Part shown: positions 26,562 through 33,957 of the stretch, piece by piece
How the letters are laid out: the number at the start of each line of letters is the position of its first letter
Position numbering within the stretch: position 1 is the first letter of the stretch
Origin: a virus
Virus record (IMG/VR): IMGVR_UViG_3300020183_000014
Location: 62,001 to 126,000 of that record
DNA: 64,000 bases
Direction: 5' to 3' (one strand)
Program-made: the position numbers and the translations under genes
The notes under the pieces: generated by a model
Told to the model about the DNA's origin: nothing
Databases searched by the model: none
The model's input: the letters and a program-made list of their open reading frames with translations, nothing else

Positions 26562-27350
26562 CTATTGCGGTAAGGACAATTTTTTATTTCGTATTGAACT
26601 TTTGATATTAAAAAGTTTTTCGATAAATCCATTTCTTCTTAATAATTTGAAGGTTAAATTTTCATAGGAATATTCACCTCCTTTTTCTAATCCTGATTGT
26701 CTGAATTTTTTTAGCTTGTCTTTTAGGGTTTTTATTTCTTTTGAAACATCTCGACCTTTATTGTTTAAATCTTCTAAACGTTCTACTTCTTTTGCGTATT
26801 CCTCGGATTTTTCTAAAATTTTCTTCTCATCGATTTCAAAAGCTGATTCAAATTTTTTAGGTTCAATAACCCAATCATTATTCAAAACCGAGTAAACACC
26901 TGTTGCAAAATACTTGTCATCCACGTCTTGAACATACATCTCCACTTCATATCCTTTAATTTTAATATCGGTGGTCTCGTTCCACAATCTTCGTTTTACA
27001 TCAAAAAATTCTTGTACGATTTGGTGATAAACAACTAAATCTTTAGACTCTGATTCATCAAATTCGTCATAATCAATTAATATGTGGATATCAACGTCTG
27101 AATATTCAGACCAATTATAGTTTGCTAATGAACCAATAAAAATAATATCATAGATGAAAAAATTAACCCCAACAAAGTCGATAAATTCTTCTGTTATTTC
27201 TAACATTTTTTTTCGAACTTCTGAATTTAAAACAGATTTACCATTATTAATATCAAAGATATCGTTAGGCAATGAATCCTTTGGAACAAAAGATTTTACA
27301 ATCTCTTTGTTCTTTTCCATGTCTTCAATTATTTCGTCAATTACACTCAT
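26562..27350 (-). CDS. Nucleotidyltransferase-fold protein
   Basis: Residues about 67-81 read GSLANYNWSEYSDVDIH, the pol-beta-type signature Gly-Ser-x-(Ala)-x11-Asp-x-Asp that binds metal and nucleotide. A later acidic strand (EVEMYVQD) can supply the third Asp. The C-terminal 90 residues are a Lys-rich helical region. This family includes minimal nucleotidyltransferases (toxin-antitoxin MNT, tRNA or small-molecule modifying). The target is unknown. It overlaps the KTSC gene by 4 bases. Confidence 0.7.
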   Translation of the reverse strand: MSVIDEIIEDMEKNKEIVKSFVPKDSLPNDIFDINNGKSVLNSEVRKKMLEITEEFIDFVGVNFFIYDIIFIGSLANYNWSEYSDVDIHILIDYDEFDESESKDLVVYHQIVQEFFDVKRRLWNETTDIKIKGYEVEMYVQDVDDKYFATGVYSVLNNDWVIEPKKFESAFEIDEKKILEKSEEYAKEVERLEDLNNKGRDVSKEIKTLKDKLKKFRQSGLEKGGEYSYENLTFKLLRRNGFIEKLFNIKSSIRNKKLSLPQ

Positions 27351-27592
27351 TTGATTTTTTTATATTTATACGTTCTCGATATATTCGAATTAAAAAATTT
27401 ACCTTGAGATTCTGATTTTTTAAAATTTTCAAAAATCTCTAGTGGCACATTTTCATATTCATAAATAGAACCATTATTAAATTCAATCGATAAATGGTTT
27501 TCAGAGGAATTATAAATCGCTCGATTCAGATTTGATGATGAAACCACAACCTCTGTAATGTTACCTTCTGTTTTTTCTAAAATAATTGACAT
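27347..27592 (-). CDS. KTSC domain protein
   Basis: An 81-residue protein that is almost entirely a KTSC domain: SSSNLNRAIYN, then HLSIEFNNGSIYEYENVP, then a helix and KFFNSNISRTYKYKKI. KTSC is related to the C-terminal region of some lysyl-tRNA synthetases and is common in phages and bacteria as a small RNA- or nucleotide-linked domain of unclear role. It heads a two-gene unit with the nucleotidyltransferase-fold gene. Confidence 0.75.
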   Translation of the reverse strand: MSIILEKTEGNITEVVVSSSNLNRAIYNSSENHLSIEFNNGSIYEYENVPLEIFENFKKSESQGKFFNSNISRTYKYKKIK

Positions 27593-27639
27593 AATTTTTT
27601 TTTTAGATATTAGTATACATAATAAATATCAAATAAAAA

Positions 27640-27654
27640 ACCCCTTGTAGGGGT
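27640..27654. terminator. Hairpin between two divergent genes
   Basis: Stem ACCCCT / AGGGGT with T-rich sequence on both sides (ATTTTTTA on plus, TTTTTTATTT on minus). It lies between the start of the leftward KTSC gene and the promoter of the rightward ClpC-like gene, so it does not end a neighbouring gene and may insulate the two units. Confidence 0.55.
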
Positions 27655-27716
27655 GTCATTTTTTATTTATGTTTGTGGAAACAGGTATTCCTAAAAACAA
27701 CTTCTCGGAGTCAACA

Positions 27717-27748
27717 TTTGTTTTTACGGGATTCTTTTTGTATACTTA
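27717..27748 (+). promoter_or_regulatory. Bacteroidota-type promoter for the ClpC-like gene
   Basis: TTTG (27717-27720), 20-base spacer, TATACTTA (27741-27748), compared with the consensus TTTG-N19/20-TANNTTTG. It lies 16 bases before the ATG, which fits an early or middle gene read by host sigma. Confidence 0.5.
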
Positions 27749-27764
27749 AAGAAAATTATTTCGT

Positions 27765-29783
27765 ATGTCAGTAGATTTTTTCGAAGAAGGAAACACAACC
27801 AACCCAAAGAAAACAAGAAAGGGTTCAACCACCCCTATCCTTGATAACTTTTCAAGGGATTTAAACAAAATGGTAGAAGAGGGTAAAATTGACCCAATAA
27901 TTGGGAGAGATGGTGAGGTTAAAAGAATTGCACAGATATTATCTAGAAAAAAGAAAAACAACGTAGTGATAATTGGTGACGCGGGTGTGGGTAAATCGGC
28001 TTTAGTTGAGAAACTCGCTCAGATGATTGTAAAAGGAGATTGTCCATCAAATCTTTTAGACAAACGAGTTGTATCATTAGATTTAACATCTTTGGTGGCT
28101 GGTACAAAATACAGAGGTCAGTTTGAAGAACGTATTAAAGCAGTTCTAAACGAAATACAGAATGAACCTAATGTAATTGTGTTTATTGATGAAATACACA
28201 CAATGGTTGGTGCTGGCAACGCTAGCGGGTCAATGGACGCCGCTAATATTATGAAACCCGCATTAGCTCGAGGAGAAATTCAATGTATTGGGGCGACAAC
28301 ATTTGATGAATTTAAAAAACACATCGAGAAAGATGGTGCATTAGTTAGAAGATTTCAAAAAATAATTTTGAAAGAACCAAGTAAGGAAGAAACAGTTCAA
28401 ATTTTAAAAAATTTAAAAGATTCATATCAAAATTTTCACAAAGTATTTTATGAACCGGAGGTTTTTGAAACTATCGTGAATTTGTCATCAAGATTTATCA
28501 CAGACCGTCAGTTTCCCGATAAAGCAATTGACGTGATGGATGAATTGGGTTCAGAAAAAAAAATAAATACCAAAATTCCTGAGATTATTGAAAAACTAAA
28601 AAAGGAATCTGATGATTTAAAAAATAGGAAGATAGAAGTTGTAAAAAGTCAAAACTATGAACAAGCGGCTAAATTAAGAGATGAAGAAAGAAAATTACTG
28701 AGTAAATTAAATGATGAAAAAAAGAAGTGGTTAGACAAACAAAAAGACAATAAAACACCCGTAACGGTTGCAGATGTATATGAAATGATTTCACAAATTA
28801 CAGGTGTACCTCTCTCTAAGATTGATGATACAGAGACCGCAAATCTTTTGAACTTAGAAGAAAAATTAAAATCTAAAGTAATTGGTCAAGACGAGGCTAT
28901 TTCAATAATTTCCAAATCAATTAGAAGAAATAGGGTTGGTATTAAAGATACAAATAAACCAATAGGTTCTTTTATATTTTTAGGTTCAACTGGTGTTGGT
29001 AAAACATATCTCGCAAAATCGATTGCTGAACTACTTTTCGGAGACTCCGAAAAAGTAATTCGTGTTGATATGAGTGAATACATGGAAAAACACAACGTGG
29101 CAAAATTAATTGGTTCACCTCCAGGTTATGTTGGTTATGATGAAGGAGGCCAACTTACTGAGAAGATTAAAAATAATCCATTTTCTGTGGTATTGTTCGA
29201 TGAGGTTGAAAAAGCACACAAAGACGTTTTCAATATCTTACTTCAAATTTTGGATGAAGGACATTTAACCGATTCGTTTGGAAGAAAAGTAAACTTTACA
29301 AACACTATAGTAATCATGACATCCAATATTGGTGCAAAAAAAGTATCTGAATTTGGTAAGGGTGTTGGTTTTAGTTCATCATCTTCAGAATCACAAAACT
29401 TTGAGGTTAAAAAATCAATCGTTCAAAAATCATTAAAACAACACTTTAACCCTGAGTTTTTGAATCGAGTAGACGACATAATCAGTTTTAATTCGTTAGA
29501 TAAAGATGTAATTAAAAAGATTATTGAAATTGAATTAAATAAGTTGTCTGTTAGATTAAAAGAAAAAAATTATAAAGTTTCTTTTGATAAGACAATTGTG
29601 GAGAGAATATCGGAACTTAATATTCAAGAAGATTTTGGTGCAAGACCAGTTAAAAGAATCATCCAAAATATGTGTGAAGATTATTTAAGTGATTCAATCT
29701 TAAAAGGCGAAATTAAGGAGAATGATTCCATTAATTTAAAATTTAAAGACGGTGAAATAAAAATTTTTAAAAAAAGGGTGTAA
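27765..29783 (+). CDS. ClpC-like AAA+ unfoldase
   Basis: A 672-residue Hsp100 protein with two AAA+ modules: Walker A GDAGVGKS (71-78), Walker B VIVFIDEIH (137-145), pore-loop region KYRGQFEERI (115-124), then second Walker A GSTGVGKT (407-414), FDEVEKAH (478-485) and sensor NRVDDI. A UVR-like stretch (about 296-311, QNYEQAAKLRDEERK) and a short middle region make it ClpC- rather than ClpB-like. The usual N-terminal domain (about 140 residues) is absent. A VGF tripeptide (534-536) stands where ClpC carries the Leu-Gly-Phe loop that docks ClpP, so it may feed host ClpP. Confidence 0.85.
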   Translation: MSVDFFEEGNTTNPKKTRKGSTTPILDNFSRDLNKMVEEGKIDPIIGRDGEVKRIAQILSRKKKNNVVIIGDAGVGKSALVEKLAQMIVKGDCPSNLLDKRVVSLDLTSLVAGTKYRGQFEERIKAVLNEIQNEPNVIVFIDEIHTMVGAGNASGSMDAANIMKPALARGEIQCIGATTFDEFKKHIEKDGALVRRFQKIILKEPSKEETVQILKNLKDSYQNFHKVFYEPEVFETIVNLSSRFITDRQFPDKAIDVMDELGSEKKINTKIPEIIEKLKKESDDLKNRKIEVVKSQNYEQAAKLRDEERKLLSKLNDEKKKWLDKQKDNKTPVTVADVYEMISQITGVPLSKIDDTETANLLNLEEKLKSKVIGQDEAISIISKSIRRNRVGIKDTNKPIGSFIFLGSTGVGKTYLAKSIAELLFGDSEKVIRVDMSEYMEKHNVAKLIGSPPGYVGYDEGGQLTEKIKNNPFSVVLFDEVEKAHKDVFNILLQILDEGHLTDSFGRKVNFTNTIVIMTSNIGAKKVSEFGKGVGFSSSSSESQNFEVKKSIVQKSLKQHFNPEFLNRVDDIISFNSLDKDVIKKIIEIELNKLSVRLKEKNYKVSFDKTIVERISELNIQEDFGARPVKRIIQNMCEDYLSDSILKGEIKENDSINLKFKDGEIKIFKKRV

Positions 29784-29811
29784 ATATTCATACTTTTTAA
29801 AAAAACATATA

Positions 29812-29921
29812 TATTTATATTCACACAGGATATCTTTGCCGATTTCCTTTCGTTTTATAGTCTGTGGTGTTGAAACCACAAAATGACCACAAACCCCCGA
29901 CTCTCTGTTGGGGGTTTTTAT
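29812..29921 (+). ncRNA. Candidate small structured RNA (motif shared with 40.6 kb)
   Basis: The 190-base gap after the ClpC-like gene holds a TATTTATA site (29812-29819), then CTTTGCCGA (29834-29842), TCCTTTCGTTTTATAGTCT (29845-29863), a GTGGT/ACCAC hairpin, and a strong terminator. CTTTGCCGA and TCCTTTCGTTTTxAGTCT recur at 40604-40643 in the same order and orientation. Own promoter-like and terminator sites suggest an independent short transcript; the family is not recognised. Confidence 0.4.
29894..29921 (+). terminator. Rho-independent terminator
   Basis: CCCCCGAC / GTTGGGGG stem with a 5-base loop, followed by TTTTTATTTTTTT. Ends transcription from the ClpC-like gene or the small RNA candidate. 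Confidence 0.85.
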
Positions 29922-29924
29922 TTT

Positions 29925-29956
29925 TTTGGTATTCTAAAAATTATTATTTATATTTG
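29925..29956 (+). promoter_or_regulatory. Bacteroidota-type promoter for the RNA-repair genes
   Basis: TTTG (29925-29928), 20-base spacer and a perfect TATATTTG (29949-29956), 18 bases before the ATG of the kinase gene. It lies directly after a terminator. A TATTTATA octamer overlaps the -7 element. Confidence 0.65.
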
Positions 29957-29974
29957 CGATAAATCTATTTTACC

Positions 29975-30388
29975 ATGGAATATACAAAAGATTTGATATT
30001 AGTTAGGGGTTTACCCGGCTCGGGTAAATCCACTTTAGGTGAGGTCATTCTTTATACCCCAAATAATCCAATGAAACCATTGTCGGCGGATGATTTCTTT
30101 ACAGACAAGGAAGGTAACTACAATTTTGACCCAATAAAATTAAGGGAAGCTCATAACGACTGCCAACAAAGGTGTGCAAATTTGATGATGAATAGCGTCG
30201 TAAGAGTTGTTGTGTCAAATACGTTTACCCAAGAATGGGAAATGGAACCATATTTTGAAATGGCGAAAAGATACGGATATCGAATTCACACTATTGTTGT
30301 TGAAAACAGACACGGTGGTGAAAATGTCCACGGAGTACCCTCTGACAAATTAGAGATTATGAAAAATCGTTTTGAAGTAAAACTCTGA
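29975..30388 (+). CDS. Polynucleotide kinase-like P-loop protein
   Basis: A 137-residue P-loop kinase with RGLPGSGKST (11-20), a Ser-Ala-Asp-Asp-Phe strand (37-41) like the substrate Asp of T4 Pnk 5'-kinase, and a VVVSNTF strand followed by an EMEPYFEMAKRYGY helix (the NEDD4BP2/Pnk-like family). T4 Pnk has a 3'-phosphatase domain as well; this protein is kinase only. It is followed directly by an RNA ligase gene, so 5'-phosphorylation of cleaved RNA ends is the likely job. Confidence 0.75.
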   Translation: MEYTKDLILVRGLPGSGKSTLGEVILYTPNNPMKPLSADDFFTDKEGNYNFDPIKLREAHNDCQQRCANLMMNSVVRVVVSNTFTQEWEMEPYFEMAKRYGYRIHTIVVENRHGGENVHGVPSDKLEIMKNRFEVKL

Positions 30389-30420
30389 TAGTTAGGTTAC
30401 AAAAATACCATGAGGATGGT

Positions 30421-31467
30421 TTGTTAATAAAACAAACTCACCCCACAAAAGATTTGTGCATATGGAATTATACCCCAAGAGTACAATACGAATCTTTGTG
30501 GGACGATATTACTATGCAATGTCGTGGACTCGTTACCAATTCAAAAGGCGATGTAATTGCAGAACCGTTTGGTAAGTTCTTTAACTATGAGGAAGTTATT
30601 GATAAGGACTTAATTCCATGGGACAGTGAATATGTTCACATTCAAGATAAAATGGATGGTTCTCTTGGTATTCTATTCTTTTACGATGGGGAATGGATTA
30701 TGTCAACAAGAGGTTCATTTACTTCTGAACAGTCTATCCGTGGTTTTGAAATTTTAAAATCAAAATACAATTTAAATAATTTTGTAAAAGAGGTTACATA
30801 CCTATGTGAAATTATTTATCCTGAGAATAGAATTGTTGTAAATTATAATTGTGAAAAAATCACATTCCTTTCTGTAACAACCCCTGAAGGTGAATTGAAC
30901 TGGTACACCGCATGTGCAATTTTTAATTCATCAGGTATTTTGGAAGAAGACGTTGTTGGAAGCACAATGGTAACTTTCAATAAAGAAACATTTGACACAT
31001 ATAAGAAACTTAATACATCAAACAGTGAAGGTTTTGTTGTAAGATTTTACCCATCAAATTTTAGAATGAAAATTAAATTTGAGGAGTATGTTCGATTACA
31101 TAAAATTTTAACCAATGTGTCAAGTAGAGATATTTGGGAATACCTTAAAGAAGATAAATCATTTGATGAGTTACTTGAAAAAGTACCTGATGAGTTTAAC
31201 AGTTGGGTGAAAGAAACTGTTAAAGATTTTGTGGTTCGTTATGAAAATATTGAGAAGGAATATCAATGGATATTCAATAAAATACGAAACACTTATTTTG
31301 AGGCACATCAAAAAGAATGTAACCGACGCGAGTTTGCTGAATTAGCAAAAAGATATAACCACCCATCAATATTATTTAATATGTTGGACGGTAAAGAATA
31401 TAAAAGTATAATATGGAAAATATTATACCCACCATATACAAAACCATTTAAAAAAGATGAAATATAA
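30421..31467 (+). CDS. rnlA: RNA ligase (T4 Rnl1-like)
   Basis: Joins 5'-phosphate and 3'-hydroxyl RNA ends with ATP. The nucleotidyltransferase motif I is DKMDGSLG (Lys77 in this numbering), with CRGLV and EPFGKFFN strands before it, a STRGSF motif and an EIIYPENRIV motif III/IIIa, and GFVVRF...KIKF (motifs IV and V) as in Rnl1. No ATG is available: the listed start is a TTG. The frame stays open upstream through residues VRLQKYHEDG, which look like the true N-terminus, so a CTG or ATA near 30385-30390 overlapping the kinase stop may be used. Confidence 0.85.
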   Translation: MLIKQTHPTKDLCIWNYTPRVQYESLWDDITMQCRGLVTNSKGDVIAEPFGKFFNYEEVIDKDLIPWDSEYVHIQDKMDGSLGILFFYDGEWIMSTRGSFTSEQSIRGFEILKSKYNLNNFVKEVTYLCEIIYPENRIVVNYNCEKITFLSVTTPEGELNWYTACAIFNSSGILEEDVVGSTMVTFNKETFDTYKKLNTSNSEGFVVRFYPSNFRMKIKFEEYVRLHKILTNVSSRDIWEYLKEDKSFDELLEKVPDEFNSWVKETVKDFVVRYENIEKEYQWIFNKIRNTYFEAHQKECNRREFAELAKRYNHPSILFNMLDGKEYKSIIWKILYPPYTKPFKKDEI

Positions 31468-31867
31468 AATTTACTTAGATGATGTAAGAACCCCCGTTGA
31501 TAAATAAAATTGGGTAGTGGTTCGTTCCTATGATGAATTGGTTCAAAAGATAACCGAGATTGGTTTAGATAATGTTGAGTTGATTTCTTTAGACCACGAC
31601 TTGGGTGATAGCGCAATGAAAGAATGGTTACACGGTGTAGTTAAAAACTACGAAATCAACTACGACAATATCACCGAGAAAACAGGTATGGACTGTACCA
31701 AATGGTTAGTTAATCAGTGGTTGGATGGAAAACCTGTTGTTGATGTGGTTGTACATTCAGCCAACGCGGTTGGGAGTGCTAATATGATGGGGTACATCAA
31801 TAATTATAGACATATCCACAGATTACCCCAAAACTGTGTGAGAGTTCAGTGGGACCATACGGTTTAA
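31457..31867 (+). CDS. Cyclic-phosphate-processing receiver-domain protein with an in-frame TAA
   Basis: From an ATG at 31457 the frame encodes MKYKIYLDDVRTPVDK, then TAA (31505-31507), then NWVVVRSYDELVQKI and on to a C-terminal HRLPQNCV region. The IYLDDVRTP start, the Arg-Ser-Tyr-Asp-Glu helix, SLDHDLGD (about 50-57) and HSANAVGSANM are typical of the cREC family, receiver-like domains linked to RNA repair. Both sides of the stop are well kept, so the stop is recent, a sequencing error, or is read through. A GTG at 31517 could start a shortened protein, but that lacks the first Asp-Asp motif. It overlaps the ligase gene. Confidence 0.75.
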
Positions 31868-31903
31868 ACTTTTTTTAAACAATTTATTCATTTATTTGTA
31901 TAG

Positions 31904-31950
31904 GTCGATTTTTTTGGTCAAATTTGTGATGAACCAAAAATTAAATCGAC
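31904..31950 (+). promoter_or_regulatory. Long hairpin ending at a start codon
   Basis: GTCGATTT pairs with AAATCGAC and, inside it, TTTTGGT with ACCAAAA. The stem's last base (31950) directly precedes the ATG at 31951. In the mRNA it would hold the ribosome binding region in a helix, so it may control translation. Confidence 0.5.
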
Positions 31951-32295
31951 ATGCCACCAAAACTACCTAAAAAACCAAACGATACCGTAATCAAAAAGTT
32001 AATACTCCAACAGGACTATAATAGCTTTGGTGATTTTTACAATGTTAACAAAGAACTAATTTATCTGACGTTAGTCAACCTCTTTAAAAGTCTTAAAAGA
32101 AAAGATAAAAACAATGTAATTTTAGTGTTAGGCGCTAAGATAAATGGTTTACAATGGGAAACTGAGTTAAAATTTAAAAGAAAAGAATCAATTGTTTTAG
32201 TAAGGGATATTCTACCATTCTTTGAAGGTAACGAAGATTATGAAACTTGTGCTGAAATAACCGATACGTACAATAAAATACTTCAGATTCAATAA
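31951..32295 (+). CDS. Hypothetical protein
   Basis: A 114-residue basic protein (PPKLPKKPN start, then helix and strand segments; a VILVLGAKINGLQW strand around 60-73). No family is recognised. It follows the RNA-repair genes after 83 bases and is preceded by the long hairpin that touches its start codon. Confidence 0.5.
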   Translation: MPPKLPKKPNDTVIKKLILQQDYNSFGDFYNVNKELIYLTLVNLFKSLKRKDKNNVILVLGAKINGLQWETELKFKRKESIVLVRDILPFFEGNEDYETCAEITDTYNKILQIQ

Positions 32296-32349
32296 TAAGA
32301 TGATGATTGATTGATATCACCTAAACGGGTTATATCACTCCGTAATCAC

Positions 32350-32604
32350 TTACTCAGATACTGAGTCGTCTGATTTCTTTTTATGTGAGAACTTGTCTAC
32401 AGTATCTGCACCCATTCCAATTGCAGTAATAACCATAACTGCGTTTACTAATTCTTCAGATGGTTTAATGTCACCATGAGAAAAAGAATTTACAGCCATG
32501 GTACCACAAAGGAATAATGCGCCTAATAGAGCAATTACCGGTTTGATTGAAGTTGACCCTCTTTCATCTTTGAATAGGTCAATAATCCATTTTTTAAAGT
32601 TCAT
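32350..32604 (-). CDS. Holin-like small membrane protein
   Basis: An 84-residue protein with two predicted membrane segments (about 21-40, IKPVIALLGALFLCGTMAVN, and about 53-68), a charged N-terminus and a Lys/Asp/Ser C-terminal tail. Size and build match class II holins, which make pores for lysis. No endolysin gene is recognised next to it. It stands alone on the minus strand with a TATTTATA site 37 bases upstream. Confidence 0.5.
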   Translation of the reverse strand: MNFKKWIIDLFKDERGSTSIKPVIALLGALFLCGTMAVNSFSHGDIKPSEELVNAVMVITAIGMGADTVDKFSHKKKSDDSVSE

Positions 32605-32641
32605 AGTTGTAATTTAGTTTAGTTTTATTTATTTGGTTTAC

Positions 32642-32649
32642 TATAAATA
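32642..32649 (-). promoter_or_regulatory. Candidate late promoter for the holin-like gene
   Basis: TATTTATA on the coding strand, 37 bases before the ATG. A late promoter would suit a lysis gene. Confidence 0.4.
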
Positions 32650-32737
32650 CCTCGGCAATGAAGATTGTTATATATATTTTTTTAAACATTTTGAAATATG
32701 AAATTTACTTGTTATAATTTATAATAAAAGTTAACAG

Positions 32738-32887
32738 ATGAATAAGAAGCGAAGTTGGTCGATTACATCTGACTTGAAATTAGGTGTACTACAAAGTATC
32801 GTAGGTTCAAATTTTACTCTCTCCGACACAGATGAAAGAGTGGTTCGATTTCCTATAGGGATACAACTAAAAAAGACAATATGTTAG
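32738..32887 (+). CDS. Small hypothetical protein, 49 residues
   Basis: ATG at 32738, TAG at 32885. The basic protein starts MNKKRSWSITSDLKLGVLQS. Its stop overlaps the start of the next gene (ATGTTAG), which suggests it is translated together with it. No similarity is recognised. Confidence 0.4.
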   Translation: MNKKRSWSITSDLKLGVLQSIVGSNFTLSDTDERVVRFPIGIQLKKTIC

Positions 32888-33123
32888 AAAAAATTTTAGA
32901 ACAATATGCAGATGAGGAAATTTTAATAGCGGATGGATTTGATTCCGCGGTATTAGGAATTGATGAAAACTCTATGAGATTGATTTACTCGGTTGAAAAG
33001 TGTTTAAAGATTCTCATGGACCAAGGTATGGACATGACTGAAGCGGTTGAATATTTTGATTTTAACGTGTCAGGTTCATACATGGGAGAGAAGACACCAA
33101 TATGGTGTGATGATTTATTTTAA
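32881..33123 (+). CDS. Conserved-looking small phage protein
   Basis: An 80-residue acidic protein. The end, GSYMGEKTPIWCDDLF, is a pattern I have seen in small phage proteins of unknown function. Overlaps the 49-residue gene by 7 bases; a promoter-like TATATTTG follows just after the stop. Confidence 0.55.
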   Translation: MLEKILEQYADEEILIADGFDSAVLGIDENSMRLIYSVEKCLKILMDQGMDMTEAVEYFDFNVSGSYMGEKTPIWCDDLF

Positions 33124-33135
33124 AAAAACTTTTTG

Positions 33136-33143
33136 TATATTTG
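33136..33143 (+). promoter_or_regulatory. Promoter -7 element TATATTTG
   Basis: Perfect TANNTTTG with a TTTA at the -33 position. It would read the 33-codon frame at 33161 or an untranslated leader that ends in the terminator at 33294. Confidence 0.4.
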
Positions 33144-33160
33144 TATATACTTATTAAACA

Positions 33161-33262
33161 ATGATGAACTTGGTACACATACAACAAACGTCAAACAACC
33201 CGCTAAGTGGTAATGGGAGAGGTTTGTATTTAAGTAACCCAAGTTCGGATTTTAAGTTGTAA
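33161..33262 (+). CDS. Possible 33-residue peptide
   Basis: ATG ATG start 18 bases after a promoter-like element, TAA at 33260-33262, followed by a terminator. Sequence begins MMNLVHIQQTSNNPLSGNGRG. The flanking signals favour transcription; translation is uncertain, and it could instead be a non-coding RNA. Confidence 0.25.
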   Translation: MMNLVHIQQTSNNPLSGNGRGLYLSNPSSDFKL

Positions 33263-33293
33263 GTTATACTGAGAGTAAACTCTAACTAATTGA

Positions 33294-33328
33294 ACCCGAA
33301 CTTTTATTTTTGAAGTTCGGGTTTTTTA
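33294..33328 (+). terminator. Rho-independent terminator
   Basis: Stem ACCCGAACTT / AAGTTCGGGT (33294-33303 with 33313-33322) followed by TTTTTATTTT. Separates the small genes from the tRNA region. Confidence 0.85.
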
Positions 33329-33380
33329 TTTTAAGTCTTTTTTTTGTATAATTGTACAATAGTTCAGATTGAACTGAATT

Positions 33381-33392
33381 TGTTCTTTGACA
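33381..33392 (+). promoter_or_regulatory. boxA-like element before tRNA-Leu
   Basis: TGTTCTTTGACA, close to the rRNA antitermination boxA (E. coli TGCTCTTTAACA), 17 bases before the tRNA. Similar sequences precede the tmRNA and the 37.5-kb RNA candidate. Confidence 0.5.
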
Positions 33393-33408
33393 TGTTGGTG
33401 AAATTGAT

Positions 33409-33494
33409 GCCGCTGTGTTGAAACAGGTAGACAAGAGAGACTTAAAATTTCTTGGACAGTAATGTCCGTGCCGGTTCGATTCCGGCCAGCGGTA
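33409..33494 (+). tRNA. tRNA-Leu(TAA)
   Basis: 86 nt. Acceptor GCCGCTG / CAGCGGT (first pair G-U), anticodon stem AGAGA / TTTCT around loop CTTAAAA (anticodon TAA), long variable arm with stem GGAC / GTCC as in class II tRNAs, T arm GCCGG-TTCGATT-CCGGC. Discriminator A; CCA is not encoded. TTA is a frequent codon in this AT-rich phage. Confidence 0.92.
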
Positions 33495-33558
33495 CAAAAA
33501 TGGAAAACTCCTCAAATCTACAACTACGGTTATCGTAGAAGGAAATTTCCATTTTAAT

Positions 33559-33630
33559 GGGCCCATAGGTAAAGGGATATACCCTCTCACTTCTAATGAG
33601 ATATTCCAAGTTCGAATCTTGGTGGGCCTA
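33559..33630 (+). tRNA. tRNA-Arg(TCT)
   Basis: 72 nt. Acceptor GGGCCCA / TGGGCCT, D arm with GG...CC, anticodon stem TCTCA / TGAGA around CTTCTAA (anticodon TCT, reads AGA), T arm CCAAG-TTCGAAT-CTTGG, discriminator A, no encoded CCA. AGA is the dominant Arg codon here. The minus-strand HNH gene ends within its last three bases. Confidence 0.92.
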
Positions 33631-33867
33631 CGAATTTAAATGATGTCTCTTTCTATGACAATTTGAACATAAAAGAACACATTTATTAAGTTCATTTTTG
33701 ATTGATTCATCAGACTTCAATCTGAGTTTTGACCAATCAACATCTTTTTCAGAAGGATTTAAATGGTGAAAATCAAAAATGACATATGAACGATTGAACT
33801 TTTGTTCGTACAGATTGTGGTAATTGGACATGTCATATGAATCCCTCGGGACATAAAAAGGTGGCAA
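33628..33867 (-). CDS. HNH endonuclease (possibly truncated)
   Basis: A 79-residue HNH protein: FDFHHLNPSEKD (about 31-42) gives the metal-binding His-His and CVLLCSNCHRKRH (about 63-75) the CxxC and final His. The N-terminal CxxC half of the zinc finger seen in full-length relatives is missing; a TAA lies two codons before the TTG start, so the gene may be truncated. It lies between tRNA-Arg and the next tRNA on the opposite strand, with its stop inside the tRNA 3' end, typical of a homing endonuclease in a tRNA cluster. Confidence 0.7.
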   Translation of the reverse strand: MPPFYVPRDSYDMSNYHNLYEQKFNRSYVIFDFHHLNPSEKDVDWSKLRLKSDESIKNELNKCVLLCSNCHRKRHHLNS

Positions 33868-33957
33868 ATGCTGTTATCACACAGATGAAATTCAAAGTAA
33901 AAAACTAATATCGCCGATTTAAACGATAATTCATTTTATCGGTTATTTCGACGATAC

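Noticed and set aside
27669-27749. 26-codon frame before the ClpC-like gene
   Set aside because: It covers the -33/-7 promoter of the next gene and has no start signal of its own.
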